From: an uncultured Thiotrichaceae bacterium
GTDB taxonomy: Bacteria; Pseudomonadota; Gammaproteobacteria; Thiotrichales; Thiotrichaceae
DNA length: 64,000 nt
Direction: 5' to 3'
Assembly: GCA_902727985.1 (NCBI GenBank)
Contig: CACVAY010000141.1
Span: 1-64,000, forward strand
The notes beneath the pieces were generated by a model that was not told where the DNA came from, did not search any database, and saw only the letters and a list, made by a program, of their open reading frames with translations. Shown piece by piece: positions 49,102 to 57,641 of this stretch. Made by a program: the position numbers and the translations under genes. The stretch's first letter is position 1; each line of letters begins with the position of its first letter.

Positions 49102-50358
49102 TTACTCATAACGTAGCGACTGTGCTGGCTGAATATTCGCGGCACGTCGGGCTGGATAAATGGTTGCAATAATAGAAGCTAGTAATGCACTCAACGCAAT
49201 AACGACGACTTCTTTCACCTGCATATCAGACGGGATTTCGCTGATGTAAAAAACTTCAGGAGGGAAAATCTTTTTGCCCATTAGGTTCTCAATAAAGGGG
49301 GCCACATTTTCAACGTTAAGTGCCAATAATACGCCTAATATCACACCAATAATCGTACCTAAGATACCGACAATACTGCCCTGAATCATAAATACACGGG
49401 CTACTTGACGCGGAGACATACCCAAAGTGCGAAGGATTGCGATATCAGCTTGTTTGTTTTTCACCATCATGACGAGTGAAGCCACCAGATTGAATAAGGC
49501 GACCAAGACAATAAGTCCCAGCACGATATACATCATGATCTTTTCCATCTTGAATGCATGGAACAGACTGGCATTATCTTCTGACCAGCTTTCGACTTTA
49601 AAATCATCACCTAACTGTTGCTGTAATTCCAGCGCCATCGTATCGGCTTTAAACAAATCTTTGAGCTGTAAACGTACGCCGCTTACTTGCCCCTTCATGC
49701 TAAACAAACGACCAGCATCTTCATGATGGATAAATGCTGTTGAGCTGTCGTATTCCTGTAGACGCATTTGGTAGATAGCAACGACCGTAAAGCGTTTCAT
49801 ACGCGGAATCACTCCTGCTGGCGTCACGCGAGCTTTAGGAGAAATAACGGTGATTTTATCGCCAAGATTAACATTCAAATGATTCGCTAACTCAATGCCA
49901 ATCGCGATACCGTATTTACGCGACGCTAAGGCTTGAAAGTTTCCTTCCAGCATATGTTTAGGGAGATTGACTGTCGAAACCTCATCCTGATGATCAGGAG
50001 AAATACCCTGTAACAATACGCCCTGCGGCGTACCAAATTCGCTCGTCATCATGACTTGTTTTTCGGTAAAGGGGGCAGCGCCTTCAACATCAGGCCTGGC
50101 TGACAATGTTTCACGCAGTGGCTGCCATTCAGTTAATGAACCATTTGTCTCAGTCACGGTGACATGCGACACCATTCCCAGTATTCTAGTGCGTAATTCT
50201 TTTTGAAAACCGTTCATTACCGACAAAACGGTAATTAAAACAAGAACCCCGAGTGTTATGCCAAGCAATGAAGCCAAGGTGATAAAGGAAATCGAATTAT
50301 TTTCACGCTTTGACCGCGTGTATCGTAATCCTATAAATAAATCCAATGGTTTAAACAT
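49102..50358 (-). CDS. LolC/LolE-type permease, first copy
   Basis: 418-residue paralogue of the next gene, with the same plan: N-terminal FIGLRYTRSKRENNSISFITLASLLG, a periplasmic domain of about 220 residues, three further membrane segments and the ending YPARRAANIQPAQSLRYE. It begins the minus-strand operon permease-permease-lolD. The pair most likely forms a LolC-LolE heterodimer. It is divergent from the small periplasmic protein gene at 50391, and the intervening promoter region is only 32 bases. Confidence 0.9.
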   Translation of the reverse strand: MFKPLDLFIGLRYTRSKRENNSISFITLASLLGITLGVLVLITVLSVMNGFQKELRTRILGMVSHVTVTETNGSLTEWQPLRETLSARPDVEGAAPFTEKQVMMTSEFGTPQGVLLQGISPDHQDEVSTVNLPKHMLEGNFQALASRKYGIAIGIELANHLNVNLGDKITVISPKARVTPAGVIPRMKRFTVVAIYQMRLQEYDSSTAFIHHEDAGRLFSMKGQVSGVRLQLKDLFKADTMALELQQQLGDDFKVESWSEDNASLFHAFKMEKIMMYIVLGLIVLVALFNLVASLVMMVKNKQADIAILRTLGMSPRQVARVFMIQGSIVGILGTIIGVILGVLLALNVENVAPFIENLMGKKIFPPEVFYISEIPSDMQVKEVVVIALSALLASIIATIYPARRAANIQPAQSLRYE

Positions 50359-50390
50359 GGTTGGCGATTATAATTGAAAGGTACATACAA

Positions 50391-50681
50391 ATGAACTTGA
50401 AAACGTTGCTACTGCCATTGATGCTAATTCTCCCCATTAGTTCCAACGCTGATGTTGTTATCATTGATGATATGGCCAGTGTGATACAAGTAAGTCACAC
50501 ACCTAAAGCCGGTATGAGCAAGAAATCAGTAAAGAAACAATTTGGCAAACCGCAGCGACTTTACACTGCTCCTGGTAAAGTTACCAAGAAAAACCCAAGA
50601 ATCTCAGTATGGACCTATGCGGGCTACAAGGTTTTCTTTGAAAACAACCATGTTGTACACACGGTTGTAAGACAAAACTAG
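50391..50681 (+). CDS. Small exported protein, conserved hypothetical
   Basis: 96 residues. A signal peptide (MNLKTLLLPLMLILPISSNA) precedes a short mature domain with KAGMSKKSVKKQFGKPQRLY and ISVWTYAGYKVFFENNHVVHTVV. I recall similar short proteins in other gammaproteobacteria, but no function. ATG 50391 has AAAGG nine bases upstream; a longer in-frame start at 50361 would begin inside the divergent lol promoter. Its end overlaps the convergent TauE-like gene by four bases. Confidence 0.72.
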   Translation: MNLKTLLLPLMLILPISSNADVVIIDDMASVIQVSHTPKAGMSKKSVKKQFGKPQRLYTAPGKVTKKNPRISVWTYAGYKVFFENNHVVHTVVRQN

Positions 50682-51361
50682 GCAAGAGCACTCACGAGCA
50701 TCCATACCCCAAAGAGGCCAACCAATAGTCCTGCTACGCCTCTTACCCATGGGTTCTGCCTGAATCGACCCAATTTGTTAGCGGCTATCCCCATAGCTAG
50801 CAGATTGGGCAAAGTACCAAGACCAAACGCCAACATCAGCATAGCACCCTGTTGCCAGCTTCCTACGAAAACTGCCCATGTTAAAACGGTATAAACCATG
50901 CCACAGGGTATCCAACCCCATACCAAACCTAGAGGAAATGCTTGTCCAAAAGTTTTTGTTGGGATAAACCGACGTCCTAAGGGCTCTATTTTTCTCCATA
51001 AATAAGTGCCCCCCTTTTCGATCCTTTGCAAACCATTCCAGATTCCTGATAGATAGAATCCCAAAACAATCATAAATACTGCGGCAATAGCCCCAAGAAT
51101 ATCTTGGGTTTCTTTCAAATCGACGAGAGTAAAAATGCCTTGGCCTAATCCCCCCATCAGTGCACCAGCAATGACATAGCTACTTATTCGCCCAAGGTTA
51201 TAGCCAAATAACACCGGAAGTTGAGAGCTTGGTTTAGATAATTGAGTAGGCTGTGAGGAGACTGCGGCAACAATACCGCCACACATTCCCAAGCAGTGGA
51301 CACCGCCCAGAAAACCGACCAAAAACGCACCCAGAACATTCATCTGGGTAAGCATTTCCAT
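50678..51361 (-). CDS. TauE/SafE-family (DsbD-2-like) membrane protein
   Basis: Inner-membrane protein of 227 residues with about six segments. GFLGGVHCLGMCGGIVA near residues 15-32 with two cysteines (CLGMC) is the hallmark of the family often found next to cytochrome oxidase or copper genes. Its size and motif differ from the TSUP gene at 31793. It may move sulfur-containing compounds or metals; not determined. Two bases after hspQ on the same strand, so probably co-transcribed. Confidence 0.8.
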   Translation of the reverse strand: MEMLTQMNVLGAFLVGFLGGVHCLGMCGGIVAAVSSQPTQLSKPSSQLPVLFGYNLGRISSYVIAGALMGGLGQGIFTLVDLKETQDILGAIAAVFMIVLGFYLSGIWNGLQRIEKGGTYLWRKIEPLGRRFIPTKTFGQAFPLGLVWGWIPCGMVYTVLTWAVFVGSWQQGAMLMLAFGLGTLPNLLAMGIAANKLGRFRQNPWVRGVAGLLVGLFGVWMLVSALA

Positions 51362-51363
51362 GG

Positions 51364-51681
51364 TTAATTAATGGTTACACGATGACTGTATTGTCCTTTC
51401 TCGAAGCTCTCAAATAATTCTTCTATCAGTGGGTTCTCGACAGGTAAAGCATCATTTTCCACTTTAAGGTTTGCTTCAGCAACATAGGTCATCACGTCGT
51501 CGTCGTCGACTAACACATGATACCACGGGGACTCTTTCGATGGATTCGTGGTGGCATTCTTTTCATACCACTCTTCTGAACCTTGAAAATTAGGATCAAC
51601 ATCTACAATCACACCGCGATAATTGAAATTACGATGATGAATAACTTGGCCAATATTGTAGTTGGCGGATTGTTTGAGCAT
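51364..51681 (-). CDS. hspQ: Heat-shock protein HspQ (YccV family)
   Basis: 105 residues. In E. coli HspQ enhances degradation by the Lon protease and binds hemimethylated DNA. The core IGQVIHHRNFNYRGVIVDVDP near residues 10-30, WYHVLVDD near 63-70 and TYVAEANL near 76 are family features. AGGAG lies five bases before the ATG. The spacing of two bases to the TauE-like gene suggests an operon. Confidence 0.92.
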   Translation of the reverse strand: MLKQSANYNIGQVIHHRNFNYRGVIVDVDPNFQGSEEWYEKNATTNPSKESPWYHVLVDDDDVMTYVAEANLKVENDALPVENPLIEELFESFEKGQYSHRVTIN

Positions 51682-52009
51682 GATTTCTCCTCATATCAGG
51701 CTGAACGTCTATTAAGGAATTAATAAGGAACACCAGCTATTCCTACCCCTTTCTACCATCATTAGATGGCTTTAGCATCAATAAGTTTCTTAATGGTGTT
51801 GCAAATCAACAAATTCAAGTAGGAAGAAAGAGAATCTTCATCGCTATTTTAGAAACTTCCCCTAAAACACTATTTTCTAATAAAATTTTTAAATCTACTA
51901 AAAAAACAATAAACATCACACTGCAAGTTATCGGTTTTTTTTGTTTAACCATCAGACGCAACGTAAACTCTGAAAGTGTCTAAGAATAATAATAAAAAAG
52001 GCAAAACCC
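51682..52009. other. Divergent gap between hspQ and a lipoprotein gene
   Basis: 328 bases, AT-rich with several runs of A or T near 51860-51960. No recognisable sigma-32 box for hspQ, no gene and no clear hairpin. Confidence 0.45.
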
Positions 52010-52990
52010 GTGAACAAAGCGATCTATACCACACTTTCGATGCTGGCTATTTCAGGCTTAACTGCTTGCAGTCAGCAAACAATAATCCCTGAAGCAACTG
52101 AAGCCCCCCCCAAAAAAGCAACTAATTATGCTCACACTCAAAGTGTTCAACATAATAATGTGACCCAAGAGATACCGAAGGCACTACCACTGCTACAGCC
52201 TAAAGCCGTTTACATGCCTCAACAACAGGCCTATCAGGCTCGTCCTTCTTACATGCCAAACCAATCTCGTCATGAGTTAAGACAGATCGGTCAAAAAATC
52301 TTTGTTAATGAGGCTGGGGGGGATCGTAGCAAGCTTGTGCATTGGAACTATGGTGAAAACTTTGGAGCAATGGGAATTGGGCACTGGACATGGTATCCAG
52401 CGGGAAAAACACGTTATCGATACGGTAATACATTTCCTGGCCTTTTAAGTTTCATGGAAACTAAAGGTGTGCAACTGCCACAGTGGCTAAAAGTGGCTAA
52501 AGTACGAGGTGCCCCATGGGCAAACCGTTCCCAATTAATGCGCGCGAAAAACACACATCAGGTGCGTGAACTAGAACAATTACTACACAATACGAAAGAT
52601 ATTCAAGCAGAGTACATTATTCAACGTGCGAAACGTGCCATGCCACGTCTTGTAAAAACAAGCCCTGGCCCCTTACGTTCACGTGTTTCACAAAACTTAC
52701 ATGCGGTTTCTAACTCACCTGGTGGCTGGTATGCATTAGTTGATTATGTAAACTTCAAAGGTGAGGGGTTAAATCGCCGCGGTGGTTATCGTGGTCAAAA
52801 TTGGGGACTACTTCAGGTACTTGAGAACATGCAACCAGCCCCTGCTGGTCAACCAGCATTAAACAATTTCGCAACATCAGCCATGCAAGTATTACAACGC
52901 CGTGTTCGTAACTCGCCACCATCGCGCGGGGAGTCACGATGGCTAACAGGATGGTCTAATCGTATTAATACGTACCGCTATCCCATATAA
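52010..52990 (+). CDS. Lipoprotein of unknown function, possible cell-wall enzyme
   Basis: 326 residues. Lipobox LTAC places the lipidated cysteine at residue 20. A Gln/Pro-rich linker (20-85) precedes a conserved domain (about 90-325) with GQKIFVNEAGGDRSKLVHWN and FGAMGIGHWTWYP. The IGH and VNEAGG context resembles a lysozyme-like fold, but no family was identified with certainty. GTG start 52010 has AAAAAGG eight bases upstream. A strong terminator follows, so it is a one-gene unit. Confidence 0.7.
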   Translation: MNKAIYTTLSMLAISGLTACSQQTIIPEATEAPPKKATNYAHTQSVQHNNVTQEIPKALPLLQPKAVYMPQQQAYQARPSYMPNQSRHELRQIGQKIFVNEAGGDRSKLVHWNYGENFGAMGIGHWTWYPAGKTRYRYGNTFPGLLSFMETKGVQLPQWLKVAKVRGAPWANRSQLMRAKNTHQVRELEQLLHNTKDIQAEYIIQRAKRAMPRLVKTSPGPLRSRVSQNLHAVSNSPGGWYALVDYVNFKGEGLNRRGGYRGQNWGLLQVLENMQPAPAGQPALNNFATSAMQVLQRRVRNSPPSRGESRWLTGWSNRINTYRYPI

Positions 52991-53022
52991 CAGCAGTTAA
53001 ATCAAACATGTAGTGAGGGTTT

Positions 53023-53055
53023 CCATCGGGCTGATTATCAGTCCGATGGTTTTTT
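53023..53055 (+). terminator. Rho-independent terminator after the lipoprotein gene
   Basis: CCATCGG and CTGAT pair with ATCAG and CCGATGG (one wobble between) around a single-base loop at 53036, followed by six T (53050-53055). A 13-bp stem, strong. Confidence 0.88.
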
Positions 53056-53251
53056 ACTTAGCATACTTCATTAACGAGCTTTTCCAATCAGCTACGTCTG
53101 TTTCTCCTAGACGCACCGTATCGCCAACTTCATTCTCGTACCAGCCTTTATCAAAGCGCAACGGTTCTACACTGTAGCCCCACCATACACCGCTAGCATC
53201 TTGTGCAATCCAACGCACCCATTCTGGAACATCTACTGCTTCAATATTCAT
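53054..53251 (-). CDS. Small conserved protein, unknown function
   Basis: 65 residues, acidic and Trp-rich: VPEWVRWIAQDASGVWWGYSVEPL, then GWYENEVGDTVRLGETDVADWKSSL. The Trp spacing and the final DVADWKSSL look conserved in other gammaproteobacterial small proteins. No ribosome site was found before ATG 53251; it starts eight bases after the gene upstream, so translation may be coupled. Its end meets the terminator of the convergent lipoprotein gene. Confidence 0.62.
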   Translation of the reverse strand: MNIEAVDVPEWVRWIAQDASGVWWGYSVEPLRFDKGWYENEVGDTVRLGETDVADWKSSLMKYAK

Positions 53252-53259
53252 CTAACTAG

Positions 53260-53562
53260 TTACGTTTTCTTCCTAACCAACTGAGTGAGCAGCATTTCCT
53301 GCATATCAGAATGACTCTTCTCAACTTCCGTAAAATACCAACTGACTGCTGACTTGAGCATGGGACGTTGACGCGCACTAATGTCTACCATCTCAGATGT
53401 AAGTAACTTATCAGCAACATCAAGTAATGCCTGCCTTGTTGCCGCCGCACAATCTGAGCCCCCCACTGGATAAGCAGCATGCGCATACGTTGTAATAACT
53501 TTTTTTAAAGCTTCCCCTTGCCCATTTGTGGTATCAATTCCAAGAGTACGTTTTTTAGCCAA
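53260..53562 (-). CDS. Small hypothetical protein
   Basis: 100 residues, mostly helical, basic at the ends. I see LGIDTTNGQGEALKKVITTYAHAAYPVGGSDCAAATRQALLDVADKL and a C-terminal amphipathic helix, but recognise no family. The start is TTG 53562 with GAGG eight bases upstream. Probably an operon with the 65-residue gene. Confidence 0.6.
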   Translation of the reverse strand: MAKKRTLGIDTTNGQGEALKKVITTYAHAAYPVGGSDCAAATRQALLDVADKLLTSEMVDISARQRPMLKSAVSWYFTEVEKSHSDMQEMLLTQLVRKKT

Positions 53563-53734
53563 TGGTTTTACCTCGTCATCATTTCAATGAATATTTTTTA
53601 CACAGCTCGTATCAACAAAAAATAAACTGCTCTATGATTGTCTTATAAAGCGCGGATAGTTCAACATAATAATTTCTTATCCACCATAAAAAGAAATCCC
53701 GAATCCCTATATTGTTGCATTTTGAGGTTATCGT

Positions 53735-55030
53735 ATGGCTTACTCTAAAAAAATTCCTTTATCCATTCTTAGCACATTGCTTTGTGTCAGCTTGATGAGC
53801 TGTAGCTCTGAAAAAACAACTGAACCCAATTCTTCAAACAAAACTGCCAGCGAGATATCTGCACCTGTGGCTACAGAAGCTGAAATTCCTGAACCAGCAA
53901 CTTTTGAAACGCCTTCATCTGTCGTGACCTCTGAATCCATGGATATAACAGGACCTGCCCCTTCATCCATAGCGCCCTCAATGGACATCAGCATTCCTGT
54001 ACTAGTCCCTGCTCCAGCGTCCAAAGCCGCTAGCCCTGATAAAAAGTTCCATACGGTCAAAGTGTTTTACGGCACAGATCGCAATAAAACTAATGAAAAA
54101 TCGTTGAATGATTACTTTGGCGAAGTGCGTTCAACCGTTAGTTACGGACAGATTGATATCAGTATTCCTTTCAACCACAAAGTCGGCAAAATTGAGGCTC
54201 CATCCATTTGGCGTCTAGAGTTTCGCGAAAATCCTGAAAAGCATATTTCAATGCTGGCTTTGGTTGAAATGGACAAAGCAACCTTGTTTGAGACTGTAAA
54301 CAAGCGACTTAAGGATAGCGGAACGAATAGCGCCTTTATCTTCTTCCATGGCTATAACGTTACCTTCTCCGCTGCTGCAAAGCGAACAGCACAGATGGCA
54401 TATGATCTGCAATTTCCCGGCATTCCCTTTTTCTATAGCTGGCCTTCTGCCGGTAGAGTTTCTGCTTATACCAAAGATGAAGGCAATATTCAGTGGTCAG
54501 AGCCTCACATCAAAGCTTTCTTAAACGACATTGCCAAAAAAAGCGACATTGAAAATATTTACTTGATTGCACACAGCATGGGGAACCGTGGATTGACTAG
54601 AGCTTTAGGTACACTCATCACCGAACAACCTGCGCTAAAAAGTAAATTCAAAGAAGTCATTCTGGCGGCACCTGATATTGATGCGGATGTCTTCAAGCGT
54701 GACATCTTACCTAAACTTACTGCACAAAAACTCCCCATTACACTCTATGCATCAGCTGATGATAAAGCGCTCATCGCCTCCAAGAAAGTGCATGGTTATT
54801 CTCGCGCAGGCGATACGGGCGATTCCATTATTATTGCTCATGGCGTTGAAACCATCGATGCGACTGGCTTAGACACAGGTTTTCTTAGACATTCTTATTT
54901 CTCAGAAACACAGCCCATGCTTAAAGATATCCATGCACTGGCTTTGGAGGAACTCCGAGCACATCAACGTACACTCTTGGAGAAAGTGGGCGACAATGGA
55001 TACTGGAAATTTCGCGAAACTTTACAGTAA
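53735..55030 (+). CDS. DUF900 alpha/beta-hydrolase lipoprotein
   Basis: 431 residues. Lipobox LMSC puts a lipidated cysteine at residue 23, followed by a Ser/Pro/Thr/Glu-rich linker (24-105). The DUF900 hydrolase domain begins at KVFYGTDRN near 109. AFIFFHGYNVTFSAAAKRTAQMAYD near 200-225 forms the oxyanion region, and LIAHSMGNRG near 270 contains the nucleophile serine. The substrate is unknown; the family is annotated as esterase-like. GAGG lies upstream of the ATG. Confidence 0.83.
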   Translation: MAYSKKIPLSILSTLLCVSLMSCSSEKTTEPNSSNKTASEISAPVATEAEIPEPATFETPSSVVTSESMDITGPAPSSIAPSMDISIPVLVPAPASKAASPDKKFHTVKVFYGTDRNKTNEKSLNDYFGEVRSTVSYGQIDISIPFNHKVGKIEAPSIWRLEFRENPEKHISMLALVEMDKATLFETVNKRLKDSGTNSAFIFFHGYNVTFSAAAKRTAQMAYDLQFPGIPFFYSWPSAGRVSAYTKDEGNIQWSEPHIKAFLNDIAKKSDIENIYLIAHSMGNRGLTRALGTLITEQPALKSKFKEVILAAPDIDADVFKRDILPKLTAQKLPITLYASADDKALIASKKVHGYSRAGDTGDSIIIAHGVETIDATGLDTGFLRHSYFSETQPMLKDIHALALEELRAHQRTLLEKVGDNGYWKFRETLQ

Positions 55031-55115
55031 GAATCACTGGCAGCTATCGTAAGAAATTTAACAATGACTCTGCTATTGTCCAATCCTGTTATTCCTATTG
55101 AGATTGAAAGTTCGC

Positions 55116-57203
55116 ATGTCTAGATTCAAGGCTACTGCACCACCTAAAGCACCCATTGCTAAAAAGCAGCCCTATTCACAAACACATCATGGTATTACCA
55201 CGCATGATGACTATCACTGGTTGCGCGCTGATAACTGGCAAGAAGCGCTACGTGATCCTCAACTGCTTCCAACCGATATCAAAAACTATCTGGAAGCGGA
55301 AAATACATATTACGACGCTGCAATGGCTGACACCTGTGATTTGCAAGCAACACTGATCGAAGAAATGCGCGGGCGTATGCAGGATGATGTCAGCTACGTT
55401 CCTGAAAAATGGGGAGACTATGCCTACAATATCCGTTACGAAGCGGGTCAAGAACACGCCATCTTTTTCCGTACTCCGCGTGATGGTGGTGATGAAGAGA
55501 CATTGTTAAACTTCAATGAAGAGGCAGAAGGTTTTGAATACTTCGAATCCGGTGATACCGAAATCAGCCCTGAGCAAAAACAAATTGCCTGGTCAGTCGA
55601 TACATCCGGCTCGGAATGTTTCGCCTTAAACATTCGCCAAATCAGTACAGGGCAAGATAGAGACTACGAAATCGCCGATGTCAGTTCTGTGGCATGGTGC
55701 AATGAAGACATATTTTTTTACACGCGACTTGATGAAAACCATCGTTCCAGCACCGTGTACCGTCATCAGCTGGGTTCCGATCCGCAAACAGACAGCTTGA
55801 TCATGACGGAGGAAGACCCGCGCTTCGACTTGCACACAGAACGCTCCCTTTCAGGCGAGTATATTTTTCTCCATGCCAATACCTATGATCAAGATGAAGT
55901 CTGGTTTATCCCGACGAATACCCCGCTTGCACAACCACAACTCGTTCAAACTCGTGAAGAAGGGATTGAATACAATATCGATCACCAAGGCGAAAAATTC
56001 ATTATCTCAACCAATGCAGAGGGTGCCGAAGACTTCAAAATAGTGACTGCCCCCATTTCTGCACCGCAACGTGAGAACTGGGAAACGCTGATCGAACATA
56101 ATCCTGGAACCATCATTCTTGGCTTTATCGCGTATCAAGACTGGTTGATCTGGAGTGAGCGAAGTAATGCGCTACCGCGCATTAATATTCGTGCAAAAGA
56201 TGGGGAAACACATCAAATCGATTTCGCTGAAGAAGCCTACTCATTAGACATGGATTCGGCGATGGAATTTGATGAGCATGAACTGAGGTTTATCTATTCA
56301 TCTCCAACAACTCCTGCACAGACCTACGATTACGATTTAAATACACGCCAACGGGTCTTGAAAAAAGAACAAATTATTCCCTCAGGACACGAACCAAGTC
56401 ATTACATGACACGTCGAATCAGCGTTATCAGTCATGATGGTGCAGAAGTTCCTGTCACCCTGCTCTATCATAAAGACACAAAACTGGATGGCACAGCGCC
56501 ATGTTTTCTCTATGGCTATGGCTCTTATGGTCATTCCATTTCTGCCAGTTTTAGCTCCCATCGATTATCACTCATTGATCGAGGATTTATTCATGCCGTT
56601 GCGCATATCCGCGGTGGTGAAGAGAAAGGCCGCGCTTGGTACGAAGATGCCAAACTAGAGAAGAAACCCAATACTTTTCATGATTTCATCGCCGTAGCAG
56701 AACACCTGATCGCAAAGAAATTTACCGCAAAAGGTAATATCGTATGCTCAGGCGCCTCGGCAGGTGGCTTATTGATTGGCGCTGTAGTCAATATGGCACC
56801 TGAATTATTCGCCGGAGCAGAGGCCAATGTACCATTTGTTGATGTACTCAATACCATCCTCGATGATACGCTTCCTCTGACGCCAAGCGAGTGGACACAA
56901 TGGGGAAATCCCATTGAAAGCGCCGCAGCCTACCAATGGATTACCGCTTACTCACCGTATGACAATGTAGCGGCACAAGATTATCCAGCTATGTTAGTGA
57001 CTGCTGGCGTGTCAGATCCTCGCGTCACCTACTGGGAACCTGCGAAATGGGTGGCGAAATTACGCACGATCAAAACAGATGATAATGTTTTGCTATTACG
57101 CACCAATATGTCGTCAGGTCACTTCGGTAAATCCGGGCGCTACGCAGGCTTGGAAGATCTTGCCAGAGCCTATGCCTTTACCCTTAAATGTACAAAATCA
57201 TGA
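55116..57203 (+). CDS. ptrB: Oligopeptidase B (S9A protease)
   Basis: Cleaves peptides after Arg or Lys; cytoplasmic prolyl-oligopeptidase family. 695 residues with an N-terminal beta-propeller (about 60-410) and C-terminal alpha/beta-hydrolase. The catalytic Ser is in CSGASAGGLL near 548, the Asp in VTAGVSDPRVTYWEPAKWVAKLR near 635 and the His in MSSGHFGKSGR near 668. ATG 55116 is preferred; a TTG at 55098 would add six residues. The typical NVPFVDVLNTILDDTLPLTPSEWTQWGNP segment is present. Confidence 0.93.
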   Translation: MSRFKATAPPKAPIAKKQPYSQTHHGITTHDDYHWLRADNWQEALRDPQLLPTDIKNYLEAENTYYDAAMADTCDLQATLIEEMRGRMQDDVSYVPEKWGDYAYNIRYEAGQEHAIFFRTPRDGGDEETLLNFNEEAEGFEYFESGDTEISPEQKQIAWSVDTSGSECFALNIRQISTGQDRDYEIADVSSVAWCNEDIFFYTRLDENHRSSTVYRHQLGSDPQTDSLIMTEEDPRFDLHTERSLSGEYIFLHANTYDQDEVWFIPTNTPLAQPQLVQTREEGIEYNIDHQGEKFIISTNAEGAEDFKIVTAPISAPQRENWETLIEHNPGTIILGFIAYQDWLIWSERSNALPRINIRAKDGETHQIDFAEEAYSLDMDSAMEFDEHELRFIYSSPTTPAQTYDYDLNTRQRVLKKEQIIPSGHEPSHYMTRRISVISHDGAEVPVTLLYHKDTKLDGTAPCFLYGYGSYGHSISASFSSHRLSLIDRGFIHAVAHIRGGEEKGRAWYEDAKLEKKPNTFHDFIAVAEHLIAKKFTAKGNIVCSGASAGGLLIGAVVNMAPELFAGAEANVPFVDVLNTILDDTLPLTPSEWTQWGNPIESAAAYQWITAYSPYDNVAAQDYPAMLVTAGVSDPRVTYWEPAKWVAKLRTIKTDDNVLLLRTNMSSGHFGKSGRYAGLEDLARAYAFTLKCTKS

Positions 57204-57229
57204 CCTATATCATATATAAGACTGTTAAC

Positions 57230-57245
57230 TTAGGGTTAACCCTAA
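57230..57245. promoter_or_regulatory. 16-bp perfect palindrome, candidate operator
   Basis: TTAGGGTTAACCCTAA is exactly self-complementary and ends six bases before the -35 box of the promoter below. A dimeric regulator could bind it; it may also be the hairpin at the end of ptrB, but it has no T run. Confidence 0.5.
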
Positions 57246-57251
57246 ATTCAT

Positions 57252-57279
57252 TTGAACCAAATAGACCGTTTCATATACT
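57252..57279 (+). promoter_or_regulatory. Sigma-70-like promoter of the small-peptide unit
   Basis: TTGAAC and TATACT are separated by 16 bases. Transcription from here would give a leader of about 45 bases before the small ATG at 57331. Confidence 0.55.
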
Positions 57280-57330
57280 TACCTGCTCAATATAAAAATA
57301 TTATTATTTTCTAATAAAAAGGTATAGGTA

Positions 57331-57414
57331 ATGAGTGTTATGTGTTGTAACCATTCTATAGTCACAAGTCTTATCCTAAGCACATTGTTAGTGTTAGTGA
57401 TCGGCTTACTCTAA
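57331..57414 (+). CDS. Possible 27-residue membrane microprotein
   Basis: ATG 57331 to TAA 57412-57414 encodes MSVMCCNHSIVTSLILSTLL followed by VLVIGLL. Residues 9-27 form one hydrophobic membrane-spanning stretch. AAAAAGG lies eight bases upstream at an ideal distance, a promoter lies at 57252-57279 and a hairpin closes the unit. Two adjacent cysteines (5-6) precede the helix. Short lone hydrophobic peptides with their own promoter are typical of small membrane regulators or type I toxins. Below usual gene-finding size, so this is a hypothesis. Confidence 0.45.
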   Translation: MSVMCCNHSIVTSLILSTLLVLVIGLL

Positions 57415-57427
57415 AGCACAAAATAGC

Positions 57428-57458
57428 GGACGCTTTGAACGCTTTATTCAAAGCGTCC
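57428..57458 (+). terminator. 12-bp hairpin closing the small-peptide unit
   Basis: GGACGCTTTGAA (57428-57439) pairs perfectly with TTCAAAGCGTCC (57447-57458) around a seven-base loop, 13 bases after the stop of the 27-codon frame. No T run follows. Confidence 0.6.
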
Positions 57459-57641
57459 AACCTCAATCCCCACCCTCGTAGCAAACTTCTTCTCTGGAAC
57501 AGCTACACCTCCCAACGAATTCATCACTAGCGATTATCCTGGCCCTTTGATATGTGCCCAAAGGTATTATTTTTAGTGAATACCCGTTAAGCTCCTATCC
57601 CATATACTACCTCCCTACTACTGCCATCTGGATAAAGCATC

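Larger units (their letters stand above)
57204..57641. other. 438-base gap holding a small transcription unit
   Basis: Contains a 16-bp palindrome, a sigma-70-like promoter, a 27-codon reading frame and a 12-bp hairpin, listed separately. The remaining 180 bases before the CvfB-like gene show nothing recognisable. Confidence 0.6.
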
